A DNA stretch of 55,822 nucleotides from Cyanobacterium sp. T60_A2020_053 (lineage in GTDB: Bacteria > Cyanobacteriota > Cyanobacteriia > Cyanobacteriales > Cyanobacteriaceae), in assembly GCA_015272165.1 (NCBI GenBank), contig JACYMF010000065.1, forward strand, positions 1 through 55,822, given 5' to 3'. Below the pieces are notes generated by a model. The model made no database searches. It saw only the letters and a list, made by a program, of their open reading frames with translations, and was not told the DNA's origin. Made by a program: the position numbers and the translations under genes. Below are positions 46,035-54,521 of this stretch, one piece after another. Numbering within the stretch: position 1 is the first letter of the stretch; each line of letters starts with the position of its first letter.

Positions 46035-46937
46035 ATGAAAATTGCCATCTTGTCTCAAGATAGTAACCTTTATTCTACCCGAAGAATAAGAGAGGCAGGA
46101 CAACAAAGAGGTCATGAAATCAAAGTAGTCAACTACCTGAGATGTTACATGAATATTACTTCCCATAAGCCTTCGGTGGTATATGGTAGTAAAGTCCTAG
46201 AAAATTTTGATGCTGTTATCCCTCGCATCGGTGCTTCCAAAACTTTTTATGGTATGGCAGTAGTTAGACAGTTTGAGGTGATGGGAGTATTCAGCGCCAA
46301 TGAATCTCAAGCTATTTCTCGCTCTCGTGACAAGTTACGTTGTGTGCAGATTTTAGCCAAAGAAGGTATCGGTTTACCTGTGACAGGCTTTGCCCATGAT
46401 ACGGAAGATATTGACGGTTTAATTGAAACGGTGGGGGGCGCTCCTCTTGTGATTAAATTATTAGAAGGTACTCAAGGTATCGGCGTAGTTTTAGCGGAAA
46501 CCTATCAAGCGGCAAAATCTGTTATACAGGCATTTCGAGGACTAAATGCGAATATTCTCGTGCAAGAGTTTATAAAAGAGGCGGGGGGCGCTGATATTCG
46601 TTGTTTTGTGGTAGGAAATAAAGTCGTAGCTGCCATGAAAAGACAAGGACCAGAAGGAGAATTTCGCTCTAATCTTCATCGTGGCGGAAAAGCTGAGAAA
46701 ATCAAACTCACCCCCGAAGAAAGAAGTACAGCCATTCGTTCAGCCAAGGCAATGGGTTTAAGAATTGCTGGAGTTGATCTGCTACGATCCAATCATGGAC
46801 CTGTGGTAATGGAGGTTAATTCTTCTCCCGGTTTAGAAGGTATTGAAAAAGCCACTGGAGTTGACGTGGCTGATAAAATCATTGAATTTATTGAAAAAAA
46901 TGTAGATACTAAAATAAAAGACCGTATTCCTGTTTAG
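46035..46937 (+). CDS. rimK: RimK-type alpha-L-glutamate ligase
   Basis: ATP-grasp ligase of the RimK family, which adds glutamate to the C-terminus of ribosomal protein S6. Its 300 residues have N-terminal [24 protein letters not shown]-grasp elements [19 protein letters not shown] and [20 protein letters not shown], and Mg2+-binding [19 protein letters not shown]. The correct start is the ATG at 46035, preceded by AAGAGGAATG; a TTG codon lies just before it. Divergent from the copper ATPase gene with 195 bp of repeat-rich DNA between. A hairpin (46960-46986) follows its stop. In cyanobacteria the substrate has not been verified and may differ from S6. Confidence 0.9.
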   Translation: MKIAILSQDSNLYSTRRIREAGQQRGHEIKVVNYLRCYMNITSHKPSVVYGSKVLENFDAVIPRIGASKTFYGMAVVRQFEVMGVFSANESQAISRSRDKLRCVQILAKEGIGLPVTGFAHDTEDIDGLIETVGGAPLVIKLLEGTQGIGVVLAETYQAAKSVIQAFRGLNANILVQEFIKEAGGADIRCFVVGNKVVAAMKRQGPEGEFRSNLHRGGKAEKIKLTPEERSTAIRSAKAMGLRIAGVDLLRSNHGPVVMEVNSSPGLEGIEKATGVDVADKIIEFIEKNVDTKIKDRIPV

Positions 46938-46959
46938 GGATTAAAAAATCAATACTTTG

Positions 46960-46995
46960 TATGTTGGGTTGAAGTAACTAAACCCAACAAAATCT
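46960..46995 (+). terminator. terminator after rimK
   Basis: TGTTGGGTT and AACCCAACA form a 9-bp stem around GAAGTAACTA, followed after a few bases by a T-rich stretch. Confidence 0.55.
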
Positions 46996-47193
46996 AGTCT
47001 TTTTATCACTCATCCATTTATTCCACATTTTCTTCAATTCGAGACTCGGATAAATTTGTATCTTTTTGGATCTGAGTCTTGTATTTTCGGAGTCCGTACA
47101 ATCTGCTAGAGAAGCAGTGGAGGATGGCGAGTATATCTTCAACCATTTCTTCTGATGGAGATAAAATTGTCTTTTGTCACTTAATACTATCAT
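46978..47193 (-). pseudogene. N-terminal remnant of a TnpB-like protein
   Basis: A 71-codon frame on the minus strand whose central part (LRSKKIQIYPSLELKKMWNKW) follows the start of IS200/IS605 TnpB proteins (K-I-R-I-Y-P...Q-K-x-x-x-x-x-W). It breaks off shortly afterwards (KTRFCWV), without the RuvC or zinc-finger region. The upstream serine-rich SPSSTASLADCTDSEN resembles the leader of cyanobacterial members. No terminal hairpins were identified here. It occupies most of the 366-bp rimK-sufB gap. Confidence 0.5.
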
Positions 47194-47303
47194 TGTTTAA
47201 ATCATAATTTTATAGTTTACTAATGTATTTTTTCAACTATCAAAATTATGCCCATGTTCATGACTTAGGGTGGATATTGCCCACCCGAAAGTTATAAAGA
47301 AAA

Positions 47304-48743
47304 TTAACCCACAGCGCCCTCCAACTTCAAACTAAGCAACTTGTCAGCTTCCGCCGCAAATTCCATGGGCAACTCATTTAAAACATCCTTACAAAAACCA
47401 CTTACTAACATAGAAATGGCATCTTCTTCCGCAATACCCCGTTGGGCAAAATAGAACAGTTGATCTTCGCCAATTTTAGAAGTGGATGCCTCATGCTCTA
47501 AGGTTGCGGTATTATTATCCACTTGGATATAAGGAAAAGTATTGGCTTGTGCATTATCTCCAATTAACATAGAATCACATTGAGAATAATTACGAGCGCC
47601 CTTCGCCTTATTACCCATTTTGACTAAACCACGATAACTATTTTTCGAGTTACCAGCCGAAATACCTTTAGAAATAATCGTACTACGGGTATTTTTGCCG
47701 ATATGAATCATTTTCGTACCCGTATCAGCTTGTTGCATATTATTAGTCAAAGCGATTGAGTAAAACTCACCCACAGAATTATCACCCACTAACACACAAC
47801 TAGGATACTTCCAAGTAATCGCCGAGCCAGTTTCTACTTGAGTCCAAGAAATTTTGGAGTTAACTCCCTTACATAAACCGCGCTTCGTCACAAAATTATA
47901 AATACCGCCCTTGCCTTTTTCATCTCCAGCGTACCAATTTTGTACTGTAGAATATTTAATGTCCGCATTGTCTAAAGCCACTAACTCCACCACCGCAGCA
48001 TGGAGCTGATTGCTGTCGTACATAGGTGCTGTACAACCTTCTAGGTAACTAACAGAAGCGCCCTCCTCCGCCACGATTAAAGTGCGTTCAAACTGCCCGG
48101 TATCACCGTTATTAATGCGGAAATAAGTGGACAATTCCATAGGACATTTTACCCCTTTCGGGATAAATACAAATGAACCATCACTAAATACCGCCGAATT
48201 TAGCGCTGCAAAATAATTATCCGCAGTAGGTACAACAGAGCCTAAATATTTTTGTACTAAATAGGGATGTTCTTCTAAGGCTTCGGAAATGGAACAAAAA
48301 ATCACACCATCTTCTGCTAATTTTTCCTTAAAAGTAGTACCAATAGAAACACTATCAAAAATGGCATCTACCGCAACATTACTTAATCTTTTTTGCTCGG
48401 AAAGAGAAATGCCCAATTTTTCAAAAGTTTCTAATAAAGTAGGATCAACGTCATCTAAACTTTTTAACTTTTCTTTCTTTTGTTTAGGAGCAGAATAATA
48501 GATAATATTTTGATAATCAATGGTAGGATAATCCACATGAGCCCACTCTGGTTCAGTCATTTTCAACCATTGACGATATGCTTTGAGGCGAAACTCTAAC
48601 ATAAATTCTGGTTCGTTTTTTTTCGCCGAAATTAATCGCACGACATCTTCACTTAAACCTTTGGGAATGCTATCGGTTTCAATATCGGTGATAAAACCGT
48701 ATTTATAGGGTTGATTGACTAGAGTTTTTACGGTGGCGCTCAT
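47304..48743 (-). CDS. sufB: Fe-S cluster assembly scaffold SufB
   Basis: Core scaffold of the SUF iron-sulfur assembly complex SufBC2D, the main Fe-S system of cyanobacteria. Its 479 residues are full length and well conserved: [56 protein letters not shown], the beta-helix core and terminal [22 protein letters not shown]. In most cyanobacteria sufB starts the sufBCDS operon with sufR divergent upstream. Here nothing Suf-like follows: the next 366 bp hold a TnpB relic, and convergent rimK comes after. Upstream is a DUF29 gene. The gene has therefore been moved away from, or lost contact with, its partners and the SufR-controlled promoter. Confidence 0.97.
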   Translation of the reverse strand: MSATVKTLVNQPYKYGFITDIETDSIPKGLSEDVVRLISAKKNEPEFMLEFRLKAYRQWLKMTEPEWAHVDYPTIDYQNIIYYSAPKQKKEKLKSLDDVDPTLLETFEKLGISLSEQKRLSNVAVDAIFDSVSIGTTFKEKLAEDGVIFCSISEALEEHPYLVQKYLGSVVPTADNYFAALNSAVFSDGSFVFIPKGVKCPMELSTYFRINNGDTGQFERTLIVAEEGASVSYLEGCTAPMYDSNQLHAAVVELVALDNADIKYSTVQNWYAGDEKGKGGIYNFVTKRGLCKGVNSKISWTQVETGSAITWKYPSCVLVGDNSVGEFYSIALTNNMQQADTGTKMIHIGKNTRSTIISKGISAGNSKNSYRGLVKMGNKAKGARNYSQCDSMLIGDNAQANTFPYIQVDNNTATLEHEASTSKIGEDQLFYFAQRGIAEEDAISMLVSGFCKDVLNELPMEFAAEADKLLSLKLEGAVG

Positions 48744-48892
48744 ATTAAATTTCTTTTTCTATACTCACTACTAGATAGTTTAACAACATTTTGGTTGCTA
48801 AAGTCCATTGTAAAGGATTTTGTTCACTATAATCTCAGTTTTCAACAAAAAAAATTACAATGAAGATTATCACTTCGGTAGGAATTGAATAT

Positions 48893-49354
48893 ATGGTAGC
48901 TCAATTAAAAACTGAAACAAAAAATTTATACGATACTGACTATAATCTTTGGGTGTTAGAAACCGTTAAAAAATTAGAAACAAAAAATTTTACTCATTTA
49001 GATTTGGATAACTTAATTGAAGAGGTATTAGACTTGAGTCGCAGAGACAAAAGAAAATTAGAAAGTTTATTGATAAGACTATGTGAGCATCTACTAAAAC
49101 TATCTTATTGGGAATTAGAAAGAGAAAAAAATCAAGGTCATTGGCAAGGAGAAATTCGTAATTTTCGACTACAAATTAAAAGACTTTTAAAAGATAGTCC
49201 CAGTTTAAAATCATATCTTCAAGATATTTTTGAGGAATCTTATCAAAACGGAGCAAAAATTGCTTCAGATCGCTCCAAATTACCTCTTAATACTTTTCCC
49301 AAAACTCCTCTGGCTGATTTAGCACAGATTTTAGATGAAAATTGGCTTCCGTAA
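48893..49354 (+). CDS. DUF29 family protein
   Basis: A small helical protein of the DUF29 family, abundant and multi-copy in cyanobacteria, function unknown. Conserved pieces are LYDTDYNLWVLETVKKL, LDLDNLIEEVLDLSRRDKRKLESLLIRLCEHLLKLSYW and the C-terminal PSLKSYLQDIFEESY. Using the ATG at 48893 (MVAQLKTETK), preceded by AGGAATTG, the product is 153 residues; the frame is open to 48860 with another ATG. Divergent from sufB across about 150 bp. Some relatives sit beside mobile elements, as does this one. Confidence 0.85.
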   Translation: MVAQLKTETKNLYDTDYNLWVLETVKKLETKNFTHLDLDNLIEEVLDLSRRDKRKLESLLIRLCEHLLKLSYWELEREKNQGHWQGEIRNFRLQIKRLLKDSPSLKSYLQDIFEESYQNGAKIASDRSKLPLNTFPKTPLADLAQILDENWLP

Positions 49355-49433
49355 CCTTATCAGTATTATTCGAGATTCTCAAGAGGTATGTTAAAGTATA
49401 GTTGTTAACTTTTATTAAGTATTAGGTCTTGTC

Positions 49434-50222
49434 ATGTTAGAACTATACCAGTTTGAACTATCTCAGTTTTCCGAAAAAGTCCGTTTAATCCTCGATTACA
49501 AAGGATTAGAATATAAAAAAATCGAAGTTACTCCCGGTCTTGGACAATTAGAAGTATTCAAAATTTCAGGACAAAGACAAGTGCCAGTATTAAAAGATGG
49601 TGAGACTGTCATTGCTGATTCCACCGAAATTGCTCTATATTTAGATCGTAAATATCCCGAAAAACCACTTATACCTAGCGATGCAGTGGCAAGAGGTAGA
49701 TGTCTATTAATGGAAGAATGGGCAGATGAATCATTGGGCATGAAAGGGCGCAAGGCATTTTTAGGGGCGCTGAATCAATATCCTAACTTCCGTACTTCCT
49801 TTTTACCCAGTGATACTCCAGATTTATTGAAAACCGCTTTAGGTGCAATTCCTGCAGAGTTATTAGGGGGGTTGGGCGCTGAAGTGTTCAAAAAAGCAGA
49901 GAAAGGCTTAAAACAGAACCTAGAAGCTTTAACCTTAATTTTACAAAATCAACCTTATCTAATTGGAGATGAGCCTACTTTAGCTGATTTAACCGTAGCT
50001 GCTTTAACTACCATCATTAAATTTCCTGACATTCAATATTTTGAAGCGCCCGTCAACCTACAAGGTAAAGGTATTCCGGGTTTAGCCGATAATAGCAGTT
50101 ATGAGCCTTTCTTTGCTTGGCGAGATCGTATTTATAGCGAATATCGTCAACCAGCTTCTCCGTCTAAATCACCTAATCAAACTAAAGACGAGAATAAACC
50201 GACATCCATCGAAATCGAATAA
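49434..50222 (+). CDS. glutathione S-transferase family protein
   Basis: A 262-residue GST. The N-terminal thioredoxin fold (about 1-75) has ELYQFELSQFSEKVRLILDY, the cis-Pro region SGQRQVPVLKDG and glutathione-binding ADSTEIALYL. The C-terminal helical domain (about 90-235) ends near EPFFAWRDRIYSEYR, and a low-complexity Ser/Pro/Lys tail (about 240-262) follows. Ser or a nearby residue of the FSEKVR loop would be the catalytic side. The GST class is unclear; relatives in cyanobacteria act in peroxide or electrophile detoxification. An insertion (residues 128-160, rich in Leu/Gly/Ala) lengthens it beyond the usual 200-220. Confidence 0.85.
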   Translation: MLELYQFELSQFSEKVRLILDYKGLEYKKIEVTPGLGQLEVFKISGQRQVPVLKDGETVIADSTEIALYLDRKYPEKPLIPSDAVARGRCLLMEEWADESLGMKGRKAFLGALNQYPNFRTSFLPSDTPDLLKTALGAIPAELLGGLGAEVFKKAEKGLKQNLEALTLILQNQPYLIGDEPTLADLTVAALTTIIKFPDIQYFEAPVNLQGKGIPGLADNSSYEPFFAWRDRIYSEYRQPASPSKSPNQTKDENKPTSIEIE

Positions 50223-50339
50223 ATATGGGGACAAGTGTTAGGTATTGGGTTGAGATTGAAACGGGTAAAGTAATCCATCATTAGTGATGGTTGTATAAAT
50301 CATCAATGGTGGGTTTTTAATTGCGACATATTATTACCC

Positions 50340-50422
50340 TCTGTCAGTTGAGCGAGAGCTTAATTGATAAGTTGGGTGGCAGAAGTTAGAATCCCCCGAA
50401 TTTATTCGTGGAGAGTGTCAAA
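50340..50422 (+). mobile_element. IS200/IS605-type right end (TnpB guide-RNA end) remnant
   Basis: TCAGTTGAGCGAGAGC, then GGCAGAAGTTAGAATCCCCC, a GAATTTATTC stem-loop and GTGGAGAGTGTCAA. This order resembles the 3' end of TnpB-carrying IS200/IS605 elements, where the omega (guide) RNA ends in a GAATCCCCC...GGGGAGTGTCAA hairpin. The tnpB gene that should precede it is not here, since the GST gene lies directly upstream. This is an isolated end. Confidence 0.45.
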
Positions 50423-50517
50423 GCAATTATGGTGAAGATTAGGCAAAAGACAATCTCCCTAAATCCCCTTTAAAAACAGGAGAGAACTAAGTATGCTGAC
50501 TTGATATAATTCATTAC

Positions 50518-50680
50518 ATAGGGGTTGCCGAAAAAGTGCAATGGTAAGGTTTCAGGCTTCAGGTTGCTGGTTTCAGGTGTAATTTTCAAACCTAATACCT
50601 AACACCCGATACCCAACACTTTTACAGCTATGCTTGAAACCTTTGTTTTAAGAGGGTTTTGATTTATTCAGCAAACCCTA
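50518..50680. mobile_element. family A element inserted in a family B palindrome half
   Basis: 163 bp: left TAGGGGTTGCCGAAAAAGTG, right complement of TAGGGTTTGCTGAATAAATC. Flanks are ACTTGATATAATTCATTACA on the left and CATAGTGGGTATAA on the right, which together follow the family B order TTCATTACACGGTGGGTAAA. This and the preceding IS end fill the 516-bp gap 50223-50738. Confidence 0.7.
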
Positions 50681-50738
50681 CATAGTGGGTATAAGGCGAA
50701 AATAGAATCTTTTTATGAAAGACTACCAGAAAGTGACC

Positions 50739-51857
50739 TTATCTGGAATCAGAATAAACACGAATAAATCGCCGATCCAAAAATTCTTTCCAATACCATA
50801 GTAAAGGAGAATCAAACCCTAAATATCCCCAAATCATCAGCGCCCTCCGCCCCCCCAAACCAATTAAACTGAGATAAAGAGATTGAGGCTGGTCAGATTT
50901 TAAAGGCTTATTTTGCCACCAATTACGCCAATTTTGAGCAAGGGATTTTCCTTGTCTGACGGCAAATACTCCCGCTTTAGGATAGGAATAATTAACCATA
51001 GTGGCAATATCACCAGTGGCAAAAATATTACTGTGGGAAATACTTTGCAGGGTATCTTTAATTAAAATAAACCCTTTTTCATCGGTGGTAATATCAGTTT
51101 GTTTGAGCCATTGCGCCCCCACCCCATTAGTTACTAAAAATGTATAATTGCAAGATAGAACTAAGCCTGATGTTGTAGTAATATGGTCAGCAAAAATACT
51201 ATTTACTTCACTATTAAAATAAATATTAATTCTCTTTTCTCGTAAAGTTTCAGTTAATTTATAACTAGCATAATCATTATGAATTTTTACTAACTTATCT
51301 CCTTTTGTTAGTAAATTAATACTAAAATTATCAGTAATTTGATTAAAGCGATGGTGCATATTTAAAGCTAATTCTACTCCCCCAGCGCCCCCCCCCACAA
51401 TATTAATAATTAGCTTTTGAGTAGGATTTTTTTGACAATAATTAATAATTTCTTGCCATTTTTGCAGTAACTGTGGCACTGGTTTAGCCGGAATAGCACA
51501 ATTATCTGCGATCATAATATGACTTTTTTCTGGTGTACAGCCAATATCAATAGATAGTAAATTATAGTTAATTTTTTGTCCAGATTTAACAATAACTTGT
51601 TGATTAATAGCATCAATATTAATCACAGTATCAATAATTAATTTAAAACCATATTTTTTAGCCAATTTTACTAGATTAATATGAGTTTCATCAAAAGTGT
51701 AATAATTGGCGAGGTGCGCTGGTAACATTCCCGAATAAGGAGTTTTTTCTACATCACTAATTAAAATTATTTCGATATTTTCTAAGGGTTTTTGATACCA
51801 TAATTTTAGAGCGACTACATGACTATGCCCCCCCCCTAATAAAACTAATTTATTCAT
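50739..51857 (-). CDS. FAD/NAD(P) oxidoreductase matching the N-terminal domain of SelD fusions
   Basis: A 372-residue flavoprotein: FAD-binding LVLLGGGHSHVVAL, MLPAHLANYYTFDETHINL, NAD(P)-binding IINIVGGGAGGVELALNMHHR, late FAD motif NIFATGDIATM and terminal GRRALMIWGYLGFDSPLLWYWKEFLDRRF. The C-terminal WKxxLDRRFxR stretch normally leads into the selenide-water dikinase half in cyanobacterial SelD. Here the protein stops ten residues later and no SelD sequence is found before the nearby mobile element (50680). Either the dikinase was lost or this is the stand-alone form. I use the ATG at 51857 (MNKLVLLGGGHSH); the frame is open five codons further. Confidence 0.8.
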   Translation of the reverse strand: MNKLVLLGGGHSHVVALKLWYQKPLENIEIILISDVEKTPYSGMLPAHLANYYTFDETHINLVKLAKKYGFKLIIDTVINIDAINQQVIVKSGQKINYNLLSIDIGCTPEKSHIMIADNCAIPAKPVPQLLQKWQEIINYCQKNPTQKLIINIVGGGAGGVELALNMHHRFNQITDNFSINLLTKGDKLVKIHNDYASYKLTETLREKRINIYFNSEVNSIFADHITTTSGLVLSCNYTFLVTNGVGAQWLKQTDITTDEKGFILIKDTLQSISHSNIFATGDIATMVNYSYPKAGVFAVRQGKSLAQNWRNWWQNKPLKSDQPQSLYLSLIGLGGRRALMIWGYLGFDSPLLWYWKEFLDRRFIRVYSDSR

Positions 51858-51895
51858 AAATAAAAAAGGCAAATGTAAATTTTAAAATGGTCTTA

Positions 51896-51946
51896 GTTCA
51901 ATTCATAGAACAAGATATTATTGGTTCTGTGTAATTCATTACATCC
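51896..51946. repeat. worn twin palindrome (family B type)
   Basis: GTTCAATTCATAGAAC (51896-51911) and TCTGTGTAATTCATTACATC (51926-51945) in the usual order and spacing; both have lost perfect symmetry. An AGCACCCTCCACCG variant of the iterated motif lies near 52016. Outer ends not recognised. Confidence 0.55.
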
Positions 51947-52109
51947 TAAATTATAGCGCCTTTTACCCCACCTTAAAATCTCTTACTTTTTACTTCTTAC
52001 TTATTACTTAAATCCAGCACCCTCCACCGTAGACTTGGAAAAATATAGACTAGGAAAGTCAGCATAGGATCAACTATTGATTACTTTTCTTAATTAATTA
52101 AATATTATC

Positions 52110-52292
52110 ATGAGTCAAACAATTGAAGTAAACTTAATAGATGTTCTTAATCGTTTAGAAATAAAAATTGATGTTGAAAAATTCAACACCTAAAATGAAT
52201 AAATCAATAAAAGAATACATGGTTTAGATACTCGTCTTAATACTTGGCGTTGGATGCAAAGTTTCTACATTGATAATGAAATACTCGATTAA
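52110..52292 (+). pseudogene. relic of a small coiled-coil protein gene
   Basis: ATG at 52110 gives MSQTIEVNLIDVLNRLEIKI then a stop. In another frame KRIHGLDTRLNTWRWM continues to FYIDNEILD and a stop at about 52292. The pieces resemble small cyanobacterial coiled-coil proteins (VNLxxVLxRLExKID...GLDTRLNT) interrupted by frameshifts. Confidence 0.45.
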
Positions 52293-52355
52293 TTTTGCTT
52301 ACTTATTTATTAATGTTGTTAAAATAGAAAAAACTCTCACAAATGATTGTCAACT

Positions 52356-53348
52356 ATGGCACATATTGATAAGTATTATAAAATTTTGGGGGTGGATATT
52401 AATGCTGACCTAGATCAAGTTAAAAAGGCTTATCGTCAGTTAGCGAAAAAATATCACCCTGATTATGCAGAGCAAAGTCCTCAGCAACAAAGGGAAGCTG
52501 AAGCGAAATTTCAAGAGATTACTAATGCTTATGATCACATTAAAGCTAATTTAGAAAATAACGGTTCTATAGAAACAGAAATTTTTATTGATTCGACGAA
52601 GGAAAGTAAGGCTGATTTATTTTATCGGTTAGGGGCGCTGGAAGCGGAAGATGAACATTGGCAGGAAGCGATTTTTTATTTTACGAAAGCTATTAAAATT
52701 AATCCTGATTTTCTAAATGCTTATTATTATCGCGCCGCAGTTTTGGAAAAACAAGGTTTTGAGATACGCGCTAGGGCAGATTTAGCTACTGCTGAAAATA
52801 TTAAATACAGAAAGGAGAATATTTCTTTTGTTGATGAAAACATCGAAACGGTGAAAGAAAATAATTATTCTGTAAAGGAAAACATCGAAACGGTGAAAGA
52901 AAATAATTATTCTGTAAAGGAAAACATCGAAACGGTGAAAGAAAATAATTATTCTGTAAAGGAAAACATCGAAACGGTGAAAGAAAATAATTATTCTGTA
53001 CAGGAAAATATCGAAACGATGGAAGAAAATAATTATTCTGTACAGGAAAATATCGAAATAGTGGAAGAAAATAACTCTTTTATGGGTAACTATGAAGATA
53101 ATATGGTAGTGCGTAAAGGGAGAAAATACCAGCGCCCTTCACCGTTACCCCGTCAGTATCGTGTCAATAACTATAATAATCCAATCTCCAAGAAAAATAC
53201 TTCTCTCTACCAATGGCAAATATTAATTCCTGTGATGTTAATTCTTTCTTTTGCCTTTGCCGTAGCTAGATTAGGTAATGATTCTCAAAATAATAACCGT
53301 AACTCCTCTCAAATTGATAATTTGGCTTTAAACTTTTTTATAAACTAA
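52356..53348 (+). CDS. J-domain/TPR protein with 14-residue tandem repeat and C-terminal membrane anchor
   Basis: 330 residues. The J domain (about 4-68) has the HPD motif in [10 protein letters not shown], indicating a DnaK/Hsp70 co-chaperone. TPR-like helices follow (about 87-148; [47 protein letters not shown]). Next come six copies of a 14-residue unit [14 protein letters not shown] (about 162-245), a basic region ([17 protein letters not shown], partly encoded by the iterated motif) and one membrane span ([19 protein letters not shown], about 287-307). It is probably tail-anchored with the J domain in the cytosol. The repeat is charged and likely an extended spacer. The first-frame TTG at 52347 is replaced here by the ATG. 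Confidence 0.85.
   Translation: MAHIDKYYKILGVDINADLDQVKKAYRQLAKKYHPDYAEQSPQQQREAEAKFQEITNAYDHIKANLENNGSIETEIFIDSTKESKADLFYRLGALEAEDEHWQEAIFYFTKAIKINPDFLNAYYYRAAVLEKQGFEIRARADLATAENIKYRKENISFVDENIETVKENNYSVKENIETVKENNYSVKENIETVKENNYSVKENIETVKENNYSVQENIETMEENNYSVQENIEIVEENNSFMGNYEDNMVVRKGRKYQRPSPLPRQYRVNNYNNPISKKNTSLYQWQILIPVMLILSFAFAVARLGNDSQNNNRNSSQIDNLALNFFIN
52836..53087 (+). repeat. 42-bp minisatellite in the J-domain gene
   Basis: Six units of 42 bp: four are nearly identical (AACATCGAAACGGTGAAAGA) and two are diverged towards the 3' end (ATGGAAG, GTGGAAG). In-frame period, so copy-number changes keep the reading frame. Confidence 0.9.
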
Positions 53349-53351
53349 AAA

Positions 53352-53388
53352 TGCGAACAACTTACCCAAAAGTAAGCTATTCGCATCT
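53352..53388. terminator. two-level hairpin between J-domain gene and small lipoprotein gene
   Basis: Outer arms ATGCGAA / TTCGCAT enclose an inner CTTAC / GTAAG stem. It lies between convergent genes and can act on both strands, though the T-run is weak. Confidence 0.55.
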
Positions 53389-53405
53389 GGCTAGTTGGTT
53401 AGTTG

Positions 53406-53528
53406 TTAGTTAGCTGCTTCCCCTTGATTAGCGGTTTGAATATTACTGGCAGGGTTGCTACAAGCGACAACAAGGCTAAGGGTGATAAAAAAAGATATTA
53501 TATAGGATAAATGCGAAGGCAGTTTCAT
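53406..53528 (-). CDS. 40-residue putative lipoprotein
   Basis: MKLPSHLSYIISFFITLSLV continues VACSNPASNIQTANQGEAAN and TAA. There is a short positively charged start, a hydrophobic core and a lipobox VVAC with Cys at residue 23. The mature peptide would be about 18 residues, rich in Asn, Ala and Ser, anchored to a membrane by its lipid. It resembles entericidin-type small lipoproteins in shape only. It is convergent with the J-domain gene across a hairpin terminator. No strong ribosome site is visible before the ATG, so the call is moderate. Confidence 0.5.
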   Translation of the reverse strand: MKLPSHLSYIISFFITLSLVVACSNPASNIQTANQGEAAN

Positions 53529-53714
53529 ATTTTTAAATGGTAATGTTAGAGTTTTTGGTTAAAATTCTTGAAAAATAAGAAATTTGACTTATTTTTTGTA
53601 ACTGTTGCGACAAGTATGGAGATGTTAGGATTGATTGGTTTGTAAAGTTAAACCCTGTTTTATCTACCTAGAGAAATGGAAGATATTGATAACAATTATT
53701 GAGCTATTGTCACT

Positions 53715-54095
53715 GATTTCTGAACTTGAGAATGTAGCCAATCAAACCAAATGTCTAATCCCTGCGCTCTATTGTGATCAGCGCCCTCCTGATTAGCATG
53801 AAGTAAGTTGATTTCTAAGGCAACGTCAAAGGTTTGGTGCATAATATGCTAACTCCAAGGCTCATCCACCACTTGGGCTTCTTCATGGATATAGTCTGGT
53901 TTAGTCTTACGAGGTAATTGTCCTGATACGACGAGGTGCGCCATGGTATCACAAATGTACACCGACAATGGCCACATCGTATTCCCCGACCTTTTTCACG
54001 TCTTCGAGGTAGGGCGCTTTGAGAAATGTATTAATTCCTGCGTAGTGGGGCAATTCACCTCTGGAAAAGGTGGAAATGGTGCGATCTTTAATACT
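53715..54095 (-). pseudogene. ureohydrolase (agmatinase/guanidinase-type) relic plus further decayed coding
   Basis: From about 54095 to 53950 the minus strand encodes RTISTFSRGELPHYAGINTF and LKAPYLEDVKKVGEYDVAIVGV, the start of the arginase/agmatinase fold, then a stop where PFDGG should follow. Later out-of-frame pieces (GAPRRIRTIT; another frame with VSGQLPRKTKPDYIHEEAQV, one stop, then [20 protein letters not shown]) look like decayed coding of uncertain origin. The manganese or nickel-binding motifs are gone. It fills most of the 813-bp gap 53349-54161. Confidence 0.6.
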
Positions 54096-54107
54096 TAAAA
54101 GTAATTG

Positions 54108-54147
54108 ACAATGGATAATTGACAATGGATAATTGACGATGAACAAA
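54108..54147. repeat. 14-bp direct repeats
   Basis: Three copies of AATTGACAATGGAT (the last diverged) between the ureohydrolase relic and DUF1823. Their placement suggests they cut off the 5' end of the relic. Confidence 0.6.
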
Positions 54148-54161
54148 TTAGAGTTAATGGG

Positions 54162-54521
54162 ATGTTACCACCTCTGGATAAAAATACTATTTGGGCAATT
54201 TTAAATCAGGAAATTGATGATGCTACGGTTAATCAATTGGTATGGTATTATCTCGGTTATCGTTATGACGACGGTGAAGGGCGCTGGGATAATTCCAACG
54301 TGGAGGATTCTTGGCGCGCTGAATACCCTCAACCCCCTGATTTTATCGCTAATCGTCCTCCCACTGTAAAACTAACTCGCTCTATTCCAAAAGAAAATAA
54401 GCAGTTACTCAAAGAGGATTTGGGATTTAAGGGTTATAAAATTGGCGAATTTAGTCCAAGGGAGACGAGGCGCGCTACTGTGGCTAGTTGGTTATTAAGT
54501 TATCTCCATGATCATAACTAA
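54162..54521 (+). CDS. DUF1823 family protein
   Basis: A 119-residue cyanobacterial/plastid DUF1823 protein of unknown function. It is well conserved over its length: MLPPLDKNTIWAILNQEIDD, QLVWYYLGYRYDDGEGRWDN, YPQPPDFIANRPPTVKLTRS, IPKENKQLLKEDLGFKGYKI and SPRETRRATVASWLL. The iterated motif encodes DGEGRW near residue 40. The stop codon TAA directly joins a family A element end (TAAGGGTTGCTGAAAAAG), so the C-terminus may have been set by the insertion. Upstream 14-bp repeats leave a short leader. Probably transcribed alone. Confidence 0.9.
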   Translation: MLPPLDKNTIWAILNQEIDDATVNQLVWYYLGYRYDDGEGRWDNSNVEDSWRAEYPQPPDFIANRPPTVKLTRSIPKENKQLLKEDLGFKGYKIGEFSPRETRRATVASWLLSYLHDHN

